NCBI GenBank assembly: GCA_944381085.1
Contig: CALWJX010000016.1
Span: 1 to 48,894, forward strand
Reading direction: 5' to 3'
Length of the DNA stretch: 48,894 nt
Source of the DNA: an uncultured Clostridia bacterium
GTDB taxonomy: Bacteria; Bacillota; Clostridia; Oscillospirales; CAG-272
The notes under the pieces are model-generated. The model was not told where the DNA came from. It worked only from the letters and a program-made list of their open reading frames with translations, and ran no database searches. Both the position numbers and the translations under genes were made by a program. This document shows, piece after piece, positions 20,091 to 28,762 of this stretch; within the stretch, counting starts at the first letter, position 1; each line of letters opens with the position of its first letter.

Positions 20091-21458
20091 ATGAAAAGCA
20101 TATTTCGTTTCGGGTGTGCGGTTCTGTCTGCCGCTTTATTGATAGCGGGATTATGCGTATCCGCATTCGCCGCCGACGAATCGGATGAAGACAGAAACCC
20201 TGTTCTGTATGCGGGAGAATTGTCTGAGGACATGATAGAAGACAAAACGGTAAAGGTATCTTATGGGCTTGATGTAATCGCGGCGAATTCCGGAATGGCT
20301 GTCGCGGGAATAAGCGGAGAAGCTTTGAATTTTTCCGCCGACAGATTCGCCTGCGCGATGAATCTCGCGAAAATTGATTATATAACCATTACAAAATTGC
20401 CTGAAGCAGTTTGCGGTTCTCTTTACCTTGGGTCAACGGGAGTAGAAGAGGGGCAGAAAATCAGTGCCCAGAATCTCTCTCAGATGACGTATGAAGAGGC
20501 AAGATCGGGAGTGGGAAAAGAAACTTCATTTAAATTTACCGTAAATGACAGTGCGTATGAGATAGAATGTTCGGTGTTTATGCTGAAAGAAATGAACTAC
20601 TCGCCTACCGTAAGTCTTGCGTCGTATGCCTCTCTGAACCTACAGACATACAGGGGAATAAAGGCAACCGGTGTACTAAGCGCATATGACCCGGAGGGTG
20701 ACGAACTTACATATGAAATTACAAAATATCCGGAGAACGGCTATATAACGCTTACGGATAAGAATCTCGGAACATACGTATATACTCCGAGTGATTCATA
20801 TACCGGAAAAGACAGCTTTGAATATGTGGCGAGAGACAAATACGGGAACTACAGCGCGTCGGCGAAAGTAAGCCTTGACGTTTCGTCTCCCTCGACATCC
20901 GCGGTATACAGCGATCTTGAGAACAGCGACATATATAATTATGCGATTACCATGACAGAATTGGGCGCGATGAACGGAGTGCTTGTAGGAGATAACTATT
21001 ACTTTGAACCCGACAGGGAAGTGACGAGGGCGGACTTTCTTGTTACAACTATGAAGGCTTTGGGAATAAAGAATATTCCCGACGTGGAAAAAACAGAATT
21101 TTACGATGACGATGAAATAAGTCCGGAGAAAAAGGGCTATGTGGCGCTTGCGTATTCGATGGGATACATCAGCGGGATAAAGCAGGACGGTGAAGTTTAT
21201 TTTAAACCCGATGAAAATATCAAACTCAGTGAAGCCGCGGTCATCATAAGCAACATTATAGGATATGCGGACGCCAAAGTAACGCCGGTATTTGCGGATG
21301 AGGATGAGATTCCGGATTGGTCAAGCAAAGCCGTTTACTCAATACATGCGCTCGGTATACTTGAAGCGTCGGACGGAGTTTGCGGTGTGTCAGAGAATAT
21401 AACCCGCGGTGATATGGCTAAATTGCTGGCTAAATCGGTTTTTGTTATTTCAAAATAA
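20091..21458 (+). CDS. S-layer-homology (SLH) surface protein with cadherin-like domain
   Basis: This exported protein of 455 residues has a signal peptide (residues 1-28, cleaved after AFA), a unique N-terminal region, a cadherin/Big_9-like domain (about 165-265: TGVLSAYDPEGDELTYEI, then YVYTPSDSYTGKDSFEYVARD), and three SLH repeats at about 276-330, 335-395 and 400-455 (FEPDREVTRADFLV, FKPDENIKLSEAAVII, VSENITRGDMAKLLAKSV). SLH domains bind pyruvylated secondary wall polymer, so it is held non-covalently on the cell wall. The RBS TACGGAGGA precedes the ATG. The N-terminal 140 residues suggest an adhesion or scaffold role but are not recognised. Confidence 0.88.
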   Translation: MKSIFRFGCAVLSAALLIAGLCVSAFAADESDEDRNPVLYAGELSEDMIEDKTVKVSYGLDVIAANSGMAVAGISGEALNFSADRFACAMNLAKIDYITITKLPEAVCGSLYLGSTGVEEGQKISAQNLSQMTYEEARSGVGKETSFKFTVNDSAYEIECSVFMLKEMNYSPTVSLASYASLNLQTYRGIKATGVLSAYDPEGDELTYEITKYPENGYITLTDKNLGTYVYTPSDSYTGKDSFEYVARDKYGNYSASAKVSLDVSSPSTSAVYSDLENSDIYNYAITMTELGAMNGVLVGDNYYFEPDREVTRADFLVTTMKALGIKNIPDVEKTEFYDDDEISPEKKGYVALAYSMGYISGIKQDGEVYFKPDENIKLSEAAVIISNIIGYADAKVTPVFADEDEIPDWSSKAVYSIHALGILEASDGVCGVSENITRGDMAKLLAKSVFVISK

Positions 21459-21484
21459 GACACATAAAAATTTAAAAAAAATCA

Positions 21485-21513
21485 TTGACAAAACCTTTCG
21501 GTTATTGTATAAT
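21485..21513 (+). promoter_or_regulatory. promoter of the secreted GH99/71-like gene
   Basis: Perfect TTGACA (21485-21490), a 17-base spacer and perfect TATAAT (21508-21513). A strong constitutive-type SigA promoter with a leader of about 155 bases. Confidence 0.8.
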
Positions 21514-21524
21514 AAACAATAAGC

Positions 21525-21564
21525 AACACTGTCTGTTCACAAATTGTTGCGAGCAGACGGTGTT
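21525..21564 (+). promoter_or_regulatory. hairpin at the 5' end of the leader
   Basis: AACACTGTCTG (21525-21535) pairs with CAGACGGTGTT (21554-21564) and begins only a few bases after the expected transcription start. The U-rich continuation TATTATTT is broken by A. It may be a 5' stabiliser or weak attenuator. Confidence 0.5.
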
Positions 21565-21674
21565 TATTATTTAATAATCCGATATCTGTAATTCATATTG
21601 CCATTTAAACATAACGTCTTTGGAAGAATTGTTTATATTGTGATTATTATATACTGACGAAAGGAAAAGGTGTT

Positions 21675-23810
21675 ATGAAGACGAAAATCAAGCGAGCGTT
21701 TCCTTTGTTTTTGGCGGCGCTTACATTAACCGCGACGGTGTCATCCGCGATTGTCGCGGTCATGGCGGAGGACGAAAGTCCGGGTGACTCCCAGAATGTT
21801 ACAAGTACGGTTGTGCCGGAAGACAGTCTTTTTAATTCAAATAAGGCTATGCCCGATACATGGGTGTTTACCGACGGACTCGGAAGAACCTCGGTTACAA
21901 ATGCCGACGTGGGAGATGTCAGGGAAGACAAGACGGTAATTATGTTTTACTGGGACTGGCATGACGAACTCGGACGACAGGGTTGCGTAAACACTACGGA
22001 GTTTTTGAAGCTTTATCCCGAGGCTAAAAATGATTACAATCATGAGGCGTGGAAGGGCACCGGCCACTATTGTTTCTGGAATGAGCCTATATACGGCTTT
22101 TACAGAACAAGCGACGAATGGGTTCTGCGCCGTCAGGCTGAAATGCTTGCCAACGCGGGTGTAGACGCCGTATTTAACGATAATACGAACGGCTCTTTTG
22201 CTTGGCAGTCAGGTTATACCGCAATGTATGAGGAATGGACAAAGGCTCTGGCTGACGGTGTTGCGGTTCCTAAAATATCTTATGTGTTGCCTTTCGGAGC
22301 AACCGACGGAGGTATTTCCCAGATTCAGGATTTGTATGACGATATTTACAAGGATGGCAAATATAAGGATCTCTGGTTTTATTGGGATGACAAGCCCATG
22401 CTGATGGGTTATATAACCAACGATCTTTCAACTGAAGTAAGAACATTTTTCTCGTGGAGGAACGGTCAGGCGGCTTATGTTATGAATAATACCGCGCTCA
22501 AACAATGGGGATGGCTGTCTACATATCCTCAGGCGTTGTATTACAGTACCGGAAAAGACAGAAGAGACGGAATAGTTGAACAGATGTCTGTCGGCGTTGC
22601 GGTAAACCATAGTTATGTGACTAATGAAATCACCGCAATGAACGGCGAAAATGTCATGGGACGTTCGTATACCTCGGAATATCCGGACAGATATGACAAG
22701 GAAGAAAATTCTTCGCTGTGGGGATACAATTTCTCCGAACAGTTTGATTATGCTCTTGAAATCGACCCCAAGGTTGTATTTATTACCGGGTACAACGAAT
22801 GGCACGCGTGGAGACAGCCATCTCCTTGGGGCGGACCTAACAGCCTTGTCAACAACGCGCTTGTAGACCAGTTTGACAATGAATTCAGCCGTGATATAGA
22901 ACCTACGAAGGGTGAACTGAAAGACCACTATTATTACCTTATGGTAAACTATGTGCGCAAATATAAAGGCTGTAACCCGATTCCTGAGCCGACATTGCAG
23001 AAAACGATTGACATAAACGGCGATATTTCACAATGGGAAGATGTAGGTCCCTATTTCGCGTCATATATCGGAAACACCGGTGACAGAGACCATGAGGGCT
23101 ACGACGGTTATTATTACACCGAGACCTCAGGCAGAAACGATATAATAGGAGCGCAGGTGGCAAGAGACGACGAATATGTATACTTCAACATAGAGTGCGC
23201 GGAGGATATAACCCCCTACACGGATAAACTGTGGATGACTCTGTATATAGACTCAGACCAGGAAAATCAGGGATGGGAAACCTTTGACTATGTAGTGAAT
23301 AAATCCGCGGCAAGCGCGAGCACTGCTGTGCTTGAGAAATTTACCGGAGAGGGATATAACTCGGAGAAGGTAGCGGACGTCGAATATAAAGTGACCGGCA
23401 GATATATGGTTGTCAAGATATCAAAAGCCTCGCTCGGACTTGAAGGAAACGATTATACCATAAACTTCTCCTGCACCGACAATGTCCATGACGAAGGCAA
23501 TTACGACGTCTTCTCGGGCGATATTATGGATTTCTATATTTCCGGCGACGTGGCTCCCGGCGCGAGATTCAAATACAGCTATATCAGTACTCAGGATAAT
23601 TCGGTTGAGACTCTTCCCGAAACAGACCCGCCGGCAACGGAACCCCAAACGGAAGCTCCCGGGACCGAAGCTCCGCAAACTGATTCTTCAACCGATGACG
23701 GCTCTGAAAACAGCGAAGGCTGTAAGTCCGTATTCGGCGGAACTACGGTCGCGCTTGTTTCGGTTATGGTCGGCGCCGCAATGTTTGTGACAAAGAAAAA
23801 AAGAATTTAA
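21675..23810 (+). CDS. secreted, membrane-anchored GH99/GH71-like glycosidase with CBM9-like domain
   Basis: This exported protein of 711 residues starts with a signal peptide (residues 1-33). Its catalytic-type domain (about 55-430) has TVIMFYWDWHDELGR, ANAGVDAVFNDNTNG, KPMLMGYI and VVFITGYNEWHAW; a late NEW motif of this kind is shared with GH99-like/WbsX enzymes that cleave polysaccharides. Residues 440-640 resemble a CBM9/DOMON-type carbohydrate-binding sandwich (KTIDINGDISQWEDVG). A Thr/Pro/Glu-rich linker (650-680) leads to the C-terminal tail: SEGCKSVFGG, a hydrophobic helix, and KKKRI. The tail looks like a sorting signal shared with two other proteins here. Substrate unknown. A near-identical partial paralogue ends the window. 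Confidence 0.8.
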   Translation: MKTKIKRAFPLFLAALTLTATVSSAIVAVMAEDESPGDSQNVTSTVVPEDSLFNSNKAMPDTWVFTDGLGRTSVTNADVGDVREDKTVIMFYWDWHDELGRQGCVNTTEFLKLYPEAKNDYNHEAWKGTGHYCFWNEPIYGFYRTSDEWVLRRQAEMLANAGVDAVFNDNTNGSFAWQSGYTAMYEEWTKALADGVAVPKISYVLPFGATDGGISQIQDLYDDIYKDGKYKDLWFYWDDKPMLMGYITNDLSTEVRTFFSWRNGQAAYVMNNTALKQWGWLSTYPQALYYSTGKDRRDGIVEQMSVGVAVNHSYVTNEITAMNGENVMGRSYTSEYPDRYDKEENSSLWGYNFSEQFDYALEIDPKVVFITGYNEWHAWRQPSPWGGPNSLVNNALVDQFDNEFSRDIEPTKGELKDHYYYLMVNYVRKYKGCNPIPEPTLQKTIDINGDISQWEDVGPYFASYIGNTGDRDHEGYDGYYYTETSGRNDIIGAQVARDDEYVYFNIECAEDITPYTDKLWMTLYIDSDQENQGWETFDYVVNKSAASASTAVLEKFTGEGYNSEKVADVEYKVTGRYMVVKISKASLGLEGNDYTINFSCTDNVHDEGNYDVFSGDIMDFYISGDVAPGARFKYSYISTQDNSVETLPETDPPATEPQTEAPGTEAPQTDSSTDDGSENSEGCKSVFGGTTVALVSVMVGAAMFVTKKKRI

Positions 23811-23947
23811 TATGAAGATACAAAGAATCGGCAACAGTTGTTTATAATGAAAAACTGTAAAATGATTTTTGTATAATTAAGTTTTTCAAATATAATTATT
23901 TATCCGTCTGATCAAAATTTCATTTTGATTTCTGACAGTTTTTGGCA
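23811..23947. other. intergenic, AT-rich
   Basis: Only a short inverted repeat, ATCAAAAT-TTC-ATTTTGAT (23911-23929), lies between the glycosidase stop and its terminator. No gene is visible. Confidence 0.4.
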
Positions 23948-23984
23948 ACATCCCGTCGTCATATAAGGTGACGGGATGTTTTTT
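23948..23984 (+). terminator. terminator of the secreted GH99/71-like gene
   Basis: ACATCCCGTC (23948-23957) pairs perfectly with GACGGGATGT (23970-23979), and a T6 tract follows. Confidence 0.88.
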
Positions 23985-24055
23985 GCGTTTTATTATATAT
24001 TTGTTGCTGAGTTCAATCAAAAAATCATTAAAACAACCAAATTCGACAAAATATA

Positions 24056-24084
24056 TTGACTTTATAATTTGGTTTTGATATAAT
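24056..24084 (+). promoter_or_regulatory. promoter of the LRR lipoprotein gene
   Basis: TTGACT (24056-24061), a 17-base spacer and TATAAT (24079-24084). The RBS GGAGG is at 24106-24110. Confidence 0.78.
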
Positions 24085-24117
24085 AATTTAAAGTAAAAGT
24101 ATATTGGAGGTATGCCT

Positions 24118-25110
24118 ATGAAAAAATTGATATTTTTACTTTTTACTTTTGTGATTATATTTATGTTAAGCTGTTGTAACGGCGCTCAGGGAATGAACGG
24201 AAAAGAGTCGGGTGACCCCCAAGAGAAGGCAACGGAAAAGGAAAATCCGATGACCGATTTTGAGTTCAGAGATAATGAGGACGGCGGAATTTCGATTACC
24301 AATTATGTCGGAACAGCCACGGAGGTTGTGATTCCATCCAAGATAAACGGTAAAGATGTTACAGAAATTTCATATGACGCTTTTATGGGAAATACATCGA
24401 TTACTTATGTTCGGGTTCCCGATACAGTATCTATTATAAATTCGTGTGCATTTCAAAAGTGCACGAGTCTCAAAAAGGTAATTCTTTCAAATTCTTTGAC
24501 CACAATAGGAGGTGTTGCGTTTGCTGACTGTACAAGTCTTTCTGAAATTATTCTTCCGAGCTCATTAACCATTATAAGACAAGAGGCGTTTGCAAATTGT
24601 ACATCATTGAAGCATATCAATATTCCTGCCGGGTTAACTGATTGTTATATGGCATTTAAGAACTCCGGTCTTGAAACAGTAAAAATTGAAAACGGAACAG
24701 AAGAAATTTTGTACATGATGTTTGCTTCCGCGTCAAACCTTAAAGAAGTAGAATTGCCCGAGACAGTGAAAACAATTGATAATGGAGCGTTTGGAGAATG
24801 CTATAACTTGGAAAAGGTAATATTAAATGAAGGATTGATTAAAATAGATAAAAGTGTTTTCAGCCGATGTACAAGTTTGACAGAAATTGTTATTCCGAGC
24901 ACGGTTGAAGTAGTATCGGAAATATCTTTTCTCGGCTGTGATAATTTAGAGAAAATTAAATTCAGCGGAAACGCACCGGAGAATTATTTAACTGCAGAAC
25001 CTCACGATCATTTTACTTCTTCATTTCCTGAGTATACTATTTGTTACCATGAAGGAGCACAGGGCTTTACCTCTCCCGAATGGTATGGATATAAAACCGA
25101 GGTTTGGTAA
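24118..25110 (+). CDS. BspA-type leucine-rich-repeat lipoprotein
   Basis: This surface lipoprotein of 330 residues has a lipobox FMLSCC after a hydrophobic signal; the Cys is the likely lipidation site near residue 20. A spacer is followed by about eight LRR_5 (BspA/TpLRR) repeats, seen as recurring AFxxCTSLKKVILSNSLTTIGG-like units: NSCAFQKCTSLKKV, GGVAFADCTSLSEI, RQEAFANCTSLKHI, DNGAFGECYNLEKV, DKSVFSRCTSLTEI. Such repeats mediate adhesion or protein-protein contacts. ATG 24118 is chosen over ATG 24112 because GGAGG is 7 bases before the former and 1 base before the latter. It is monocistronic between its own promoter and a terminator. Confidence 0.9.
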   Translation: MKKLIFLLFTFVIIFMLSCCNGAQGMNGKESGDPQEKATEKENPMTDFEFRDNEDGGISITNYVGTATEVVIPSKINGKDVTEISYDAFMGNTSITYVRVPDTVSIINSCAFQKCTSLKKVILSNSLTTIGGVAFADCTSLSEIILPSSLTIIRQEAFANCTSLKHINIPAGLTDCYMAFKNSGLETVKIENGTEEILYMMFASASNLKEVELPETVKTIDNGAFGECYNLEKVILNEGLIKIDKSVFSRCTSLTEIVIPSTVEVVSEISFLGCDNLEKIKFSGNAPENYLTAEPHDHFTSSFPEYTICYHEGAQGFTSPEWYGYKTEVW

Positions 25111-25160
25111 TTTATAATACGGATTTGTAGCTTTTAGATGATATACAATACAGGAAAAAA

Positions 25161-25200
25161 GGCTGCATCATATGCTTTTGCTTAAGCATATGATGCAGCC
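25161..25200 (-). terminator. shared terminator between convergent genes
   Basis: GGCTGCATCATATGCT (25161-25176) and AGCATATGATGCAGCC (25185-25200) form a perfect 16-bp stem. On the minus strand T6 follows it, serving the BofC-like gene. On the plus strand GTTCTTTTA follows, so it may also end the LRR gene. Confidence 0.88.
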
Positions 25201-25206
25201 GTTCTT

Positions 25207-25659
25207 TTAGCTTAAATCCTCAATTAAACCGGCAAGCTCTTCGTTTGATGTTGTTATAATACCATGTGTCAGTTGCTCTCTGTCCTGAGCGGACAGGGAA
25301 GAAACAGCGGTATTTATCGTCTTCATGAGATTGCCTCTCTCATCAAAAACTCCGATAATGCCGTTATATTCCTTTAAAATATAAACGGTTTTTTCACCGG
25401 AACCTTGATTATCGCCGCCGTTATCAATTGAATTTTCAAAGGAATCAATTGAATTTTCAAAGGAATCAATTGAATTATTAACTGAATCCAAACTTGCGTT
25501 TATATCGGAAAAGCGATTATTCAGGTCATTGTACATGTTGTAAAGTCTGTCGTAGATTTCATTAAAATGCGAAACCGCGAAAGCCAGGATGCCAATAAGA
25601 ACAAAGGAAGTCAAAGAGATAATCAACAGCGAATAAAAAGCGCCTTTTGATATTTTCAT
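25207..25659 (-). CDS. small membrane protein with BofC-C-like domain
   Basis: This single-pass membrane protein of about 150 residues begins MKISKGAFYSLLII with one N-terminal helix (about 8-32). A coiled-coil-prone Asn/Ser/Asp-rich stalk follows (NDLNNRFSDINASLDSVNN), including a tandem SIDSFEN repeat. The C-terminal domain YILKEYNGIIGVFDERGNL...GIITTSNEELAGLIEDL resembles the BofC C-terminal domain found in Clostridia spore and envelope proteins. The start at 25659 has a CGGAGT site; the upstream extension of the frame lacks one. The role is unknown; an envelope or sporulation signalling role is only inferred. Confidence 0.65.
   Translation of the reverse strand: MKISKGAFYSLLIISLTSFVLIGILAFAVSHFNEIYDRLYNMYNDLNNRFSDINASLDSVNNSIDSFENSIDSFENSIDNGGDNQGSGEKTVYILKEYNGIIGVFDERGNLMKTINTAVSSLSAQDREQLTHGIITTSNEELAGLIEDLS
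25424..25477. repeat. 21-bp in-frame tandem repeat, 2.6 copies
   Basis: Two identical 21-base units (25424-25444 and 25445-25465) and a 12-base partial third encode repeated SIDSFEN heptads in the stalk of the BofC-like protein. Exact identity suggests recent slippage. Confidence 0.85.
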
Positions 25660-25913
25660 AATAACTCCGTTCCGCCATATAAATGGCTTATAAATATGTG
25701 TTTTGATAAAATAAGCAAATAAAACAGGATTGCACGAACAATTTATCCAATAAACATCATTAATAATAATTTTTACATTAATTATGATTGCCACATTTGT
25801 GTGATATATTCGCGTTTGCGGGAAAAAATAAAATTGAGAAATGTGACGTTTCAGGCTTTAAAAAGCTTTTTGGACATTTACAACAAATTTTGAGGCACAA
25901 GATCGGGGTTATC

Positions 25914-27968
25914 ATGAAAAAATTTATTAAATCAGTCTCAATTATAATTACCGCTCTGATGGTTGTTATGACCGTAGCGGTTAGCGGGGCATTCTATTAT
26001 CTTTATAAATATTCAGACAGTAAGGTCGATGAAATTCTGCTTGAACATAATAACAGCTCCGCGGGAACTCTTCTGTATTATTATGATTTTACCGACAGAA
26101 AGAACAGAATAGGAGAGGAAAAACCGCTGCCGGGTGAGCATTTCAAAGGAAGCATCAGGTATAAATACGCTTCGTATTCTGAAATGCCGGAAAATCTTGT
26201 CAATGCGTTCATAGCGGTGGAAGACAAAAATTTTTACAGGCATGACGGCGTTGATTTTCCGAGAACATTAAAGGCAGGATTAAACTATATAATGAAATTT
26301 TCATCAAGTTTCGGCGCTTCGACCATTACGCAGCAGCTTGTGAAAAACCTTACGGGAAATGATGAGATCACCGTTACAAGAAAGATTAAGGAAATATTTT
26401 CGGCAATGGACCTCGAAAGACGTTGCGATAAAACGGAAATACTTGAAATGTATCTGAACATTATAAATCTTTCGGAAGGATGCAGAGGAGTTGGGGCGGC
26501 AGCCGAATATTATTTTTCCAAAGACCTGTCACAGCTTTCTCTGCAGGAGGCCGCGTGTATTGCCGCCATTACAAACAATCCCTCAAAATACAACCCTATT
26601 ACGCATCCCGAAAACAATATATACAGGAGAAATCTGATTTTAAAGTGTATGCTGGAACAGGGATATATAACCGAGTCAGAATATGAAGAAGCCAAAAACA
26701 GCGACTTATCTCTGAATACGAAGAAAGATAAAGAAAGCAATGTAAATTCATGGTATGTCGATATGGTTGCCGAGGATGTAATACGCGACCTGTGTCAGAA
26801 ATACAATATGAATAAAGACGCCGCGTCAATTATGCTGTATACGGGCGGATTAAAGATATATACCGCCATAGACCCGGAAATACAAGAAATTCTTGACGAT
26901 TATTATTCGGATACCTCTAACTTTCCTATTGAACCAAATAAAAGCATTTCGCCTCAATCGTCTATGATAGTAATAGACCCTTATACCGGAGACATTTTGG
27001 GCGTCGCGGGCGCCATAGGAAAAAAACAGGCAAACAGAATACAGAATTATGCTACGGATACGCGCAGACCGCCGGGGTCCGCGATAAAACCGTTGTCTGT
27101 TTACGCTCCCGCGTTTGAGAGAAAGCTTATAAAGTGGTCGTCCATAATAGAGGATTCCCCGATAACAGACTTAAAGTCAGGCAGACCTTGGCCGGCAAAC
27201 TCAAATAAAACTTATGTGGGAGACGTAGATATTCAATATGCCGTCAGCAATTCTTTAAATACCGTAGCGGTTAAGGTCCTGCATATGGTAGGAGATAAGA
27301 ATTCATTTGATTTTTTGAAAAACACGCTTGGTATGACAAGTCTGATTTCACCGGAAAAAAACAGCACAGGGGACTGCGGAGACGCCGCTCTCGCGTTGGG
27401 ACAGCCAAACTATGGTGTTACTCTCAGAGAACTTGTGGGAGCCTACAGTATTTTTGAAGACGGGGTATACAGCTCTACACGTTCTTATTATAAGGTTACT
27501 GACAGCGAAGGAAATATTTTACTGCAAAACGAGCCGGTGCAAAATGTTGTACTTTCACGGGAAAACGCCGCTATAATGACCAAACTTCTCGAGTCTGTTG
27601 TCGATTCGGGAACGGCAAGAGGGCAGATATCCCTTGATTCGGTAACGGACGTAGCCGGAAAGACGGGCACGACGCAGGATAATTGTGACAGACTGTTTGT
27701 AGGATATACTCCCGAGCTTTTGTCCGGAGTCTGGTTTGGCTATGATTATCCGGAGTCCCTTTCTTCTTTTGGAAGAAATCAGGCGGTTCGCATATGGGAC
27801 GATGTGATGAATAAGATTTTTGAATCGGGTTGTTACGGTACTTCGGTTAAACATTTTTCTACACCGGACAGTATTTATAAACTGACATACAACCGAAAAA
27901 CCGGAGAATATCCGAGCATCGATGACGATAAAAGGCAAATAACCGATGGTTGGTTTTGCGACGATTAA
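25914..27968 (+). CDS. class A penicillin-binding protein (bifunctional)
   Basis: This protein polymerises glycan strands and cross-links peptides in peptidoglycan. An N-terminal membrane anchor (about 5-30) is followed by the GT51 transglycosylase domain with AVEDKNFYRHDGVDFPR, GASTITQQLVKNL, RKIKEIFSAMDLERR and KTEILEMYLNIINL. The transpeptidase domain has the active Ser in RPPGSAIKP, the SxN motif in VSNSLNTVAVKV, and KTGTTQDN. The frame runs 42 codons further upstream, but the ATG at 25914 begins the membrane anchor (MKKFIKSVSIII) and has a modest GGGG site. At 684 residues it is PBP1A-like without long C-terminal extensions. Confidence 0.93.
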   Translation: MKKFIKSVSIIITALMVVMTVAVSGAFYYLYKYSDSKVDEILLEHNNSSAGTLLYYYDFTDRKNRIGEEKPLPGEHFKGSIRYKYASYSEMPENLVNAFIAVEDKNFYRHDGVDFPRTLKAGLNYIMKFSSSFGASTITQQLVKNLTGNDEITVTRKIKEIFSAMDLERRCDKTEILEMYLNIINLSEGCRGVGAAAEYYFSKDLSQLSLQEAACIAAITNNPSKYNPITHPENNIYRRNLILKCMLEQGYITESEYEEAKNSDLSLNTKKDKESNVNSWYVDMVAEDVIRDLCQKYNMNKDAASIMLYTGGLKIYTAIDPEIQEILDDYYSDTSNFPIEPNKSISPQSSMIVIDPYTGDILGVAGAIGKKQANRIQNYATDTRRPPGSAIKPLSVYAPAFERKLIKWSSIIEDSPITDLKSGRPWPANSNKTYVGDVDIQYAVSNSLNTVAVKVLHMVGDKNSFDFLKNTLGMTSLISPEKNSTGDCGDAALALGQPNYGVTLRELVGAYSIFEDGVYSSTRSYYKVTDSEGNILLQNEPVQNVVLSRENAAIMTKLLESVVDSGTARGQISLDSVTDVAGKTGTTQDNCDRLFVGYTPELLSGVWFGYDYPESLSSFGRNQAVRIWDDVMNKIFESGCYGTSVKHFSTPDSIYKLTYNRKTGEYPSIDDDKRQITDGWFCDD

Positions 27969-28018
27969 TCGGTATTAATCATAAAAAAAACACAGTCATC
28001 ATATATTAAAATATATAT

Positions 28019-28060
28019 TATTGCGTGAAAACAAAGAAGCCTGCTTTTTTTCACGCAATA
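28019..28060. repeat. 13-bp perfect inverted repeat
   Basis: TATTGCGTGAAAA (28019-28031) and TTTTCACGCAATA (28048-28060), with further AAAG-CTTT pairing inside. It lies between the PBP and TspO-like genes without a trailing U tract; it may be an RNA hairpin in the leader of the next gene. Confidence 0.55.
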
Positions 28061-28116
28061 ACTTATACCCGTATAATTTATCAGTTTTGCGAAAATTTTT
28101 AATGGGGGATATACAT

Positions 28117-28635
28117 ATGAAAAAAAAGATTTCTGCCGCGACCGGGAAAAACAACAACACAATATCTTTAATATGCGGAATATTATACACTGTCCTCGCG
28201 GTTATTATAAGACTGTTCAATAAAAATCCATATGAGGTCCTGCATCGGATTGATACCGGAAATATTATGCTGCCTTTATGGATTTTCAATATTTTTTCAT
28301 TTGCAATGTGCTTTCTTTCCGGTTTCGCCGCGGGAATTATCATTCATGATATCCTGAGCGGGAAATCCGGCGGAAGAAAAGAAATCAAAGCGTATCAGGG
28401 CGGCTTGCTGTTTCTTACAGTAATTTTTTTGTCGCTTGTCTGGTATTCTGTATTTTTTGGCAGCGAGGCTTTATTTATAGCGTTTTTAATTTCATTGTTA
28501 TCACTGTGTTTGTCTGTAGCCGTTACATATCTCTGGTCTTTTACAAATCTTAAATCCACTTTAATGATGGCGGTTTATTCTGTCTGGATGTTCTATATTT
28601 TTTTGCTTAATTTATTTATTATATTCAACAATTAA
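28117..28635 (+). CDS. TspO/MBR-like membrane protein
   Basis: This protein of 172 residues has five predicted transmembrane segments: about 17-35, 55-80, 95-112, 117-140 and 148-168. The pattern LTVIFLSLVWYSVFFG, a middle aromatic-rich helix, and the C-terminal VWMFYIFLLNLFIIFNN recall TspO/MBR tryptophan-rich sensory proteins, which bind porphyrins. Several canonical Trp residues are absent, so it would be a divergent member. ATG 28117 is chosen because GGGGG lies 8 bases before it; the longer frame from 28021 would put a polar head over an inverted repeat. Another small five-helix membrane family remains possible. Confidence 0.5.
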   Translation: MKKKISAATGKNNNTISLICGILYTVLAVIIRLFNKNPYEVLHRIDTGNIMLPLWIFNIFSFAMCFLSGFAAGIIIHDILSGKSGGRKEIKAYQGGLLFLTVIFLSLVWYSVFFGSEALFIAFLISLLSLCLSVAVTYLWSFTNLKSTLMMAVYSVWMFYIFLLNLFIIFNN

Positions 28636-28697
28636 TAATGTTTAACCTGCATTTTATAAACATTTAAAATTTTAAAATCAAAATATACAAATAAGTA

Positions 28698-28726
28698 TTG
28701 ACAAATGAGTAATGATGTAGTATAAT
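28698..28726 (+). promoter_or_regulatory. promoter of the DUF4430 lipoprotein gene
   Basis: Perfect TTGACA (28698-28703), a 17-base spacer and perfect TATAAT (28721-28726). The RBS GGAGG is at 28747-28751. Confidence 0.82.
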
Positions 28727-28762
28727 TTATACACACAAAAATTTTTGGAGGAATTTTAAACC

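Noticed and set aside
25424..25477. A CRISPR-like or other direct repeat array
   Set aside because: The repeat has no spacers, is in frame and encodes protein heptads.
25788..25913. An upstream extension of the penicillin-binding protein
   Set aside because: It would place 42 polar residues before the membrane anchor and has no RBS.
28021..28116. An upstream extension of the TspO-like protein
   Set aside because: It overlaps a 13-bp inverted repeat and has no RBS; ATG 28117 has GGGGG at the right distance.
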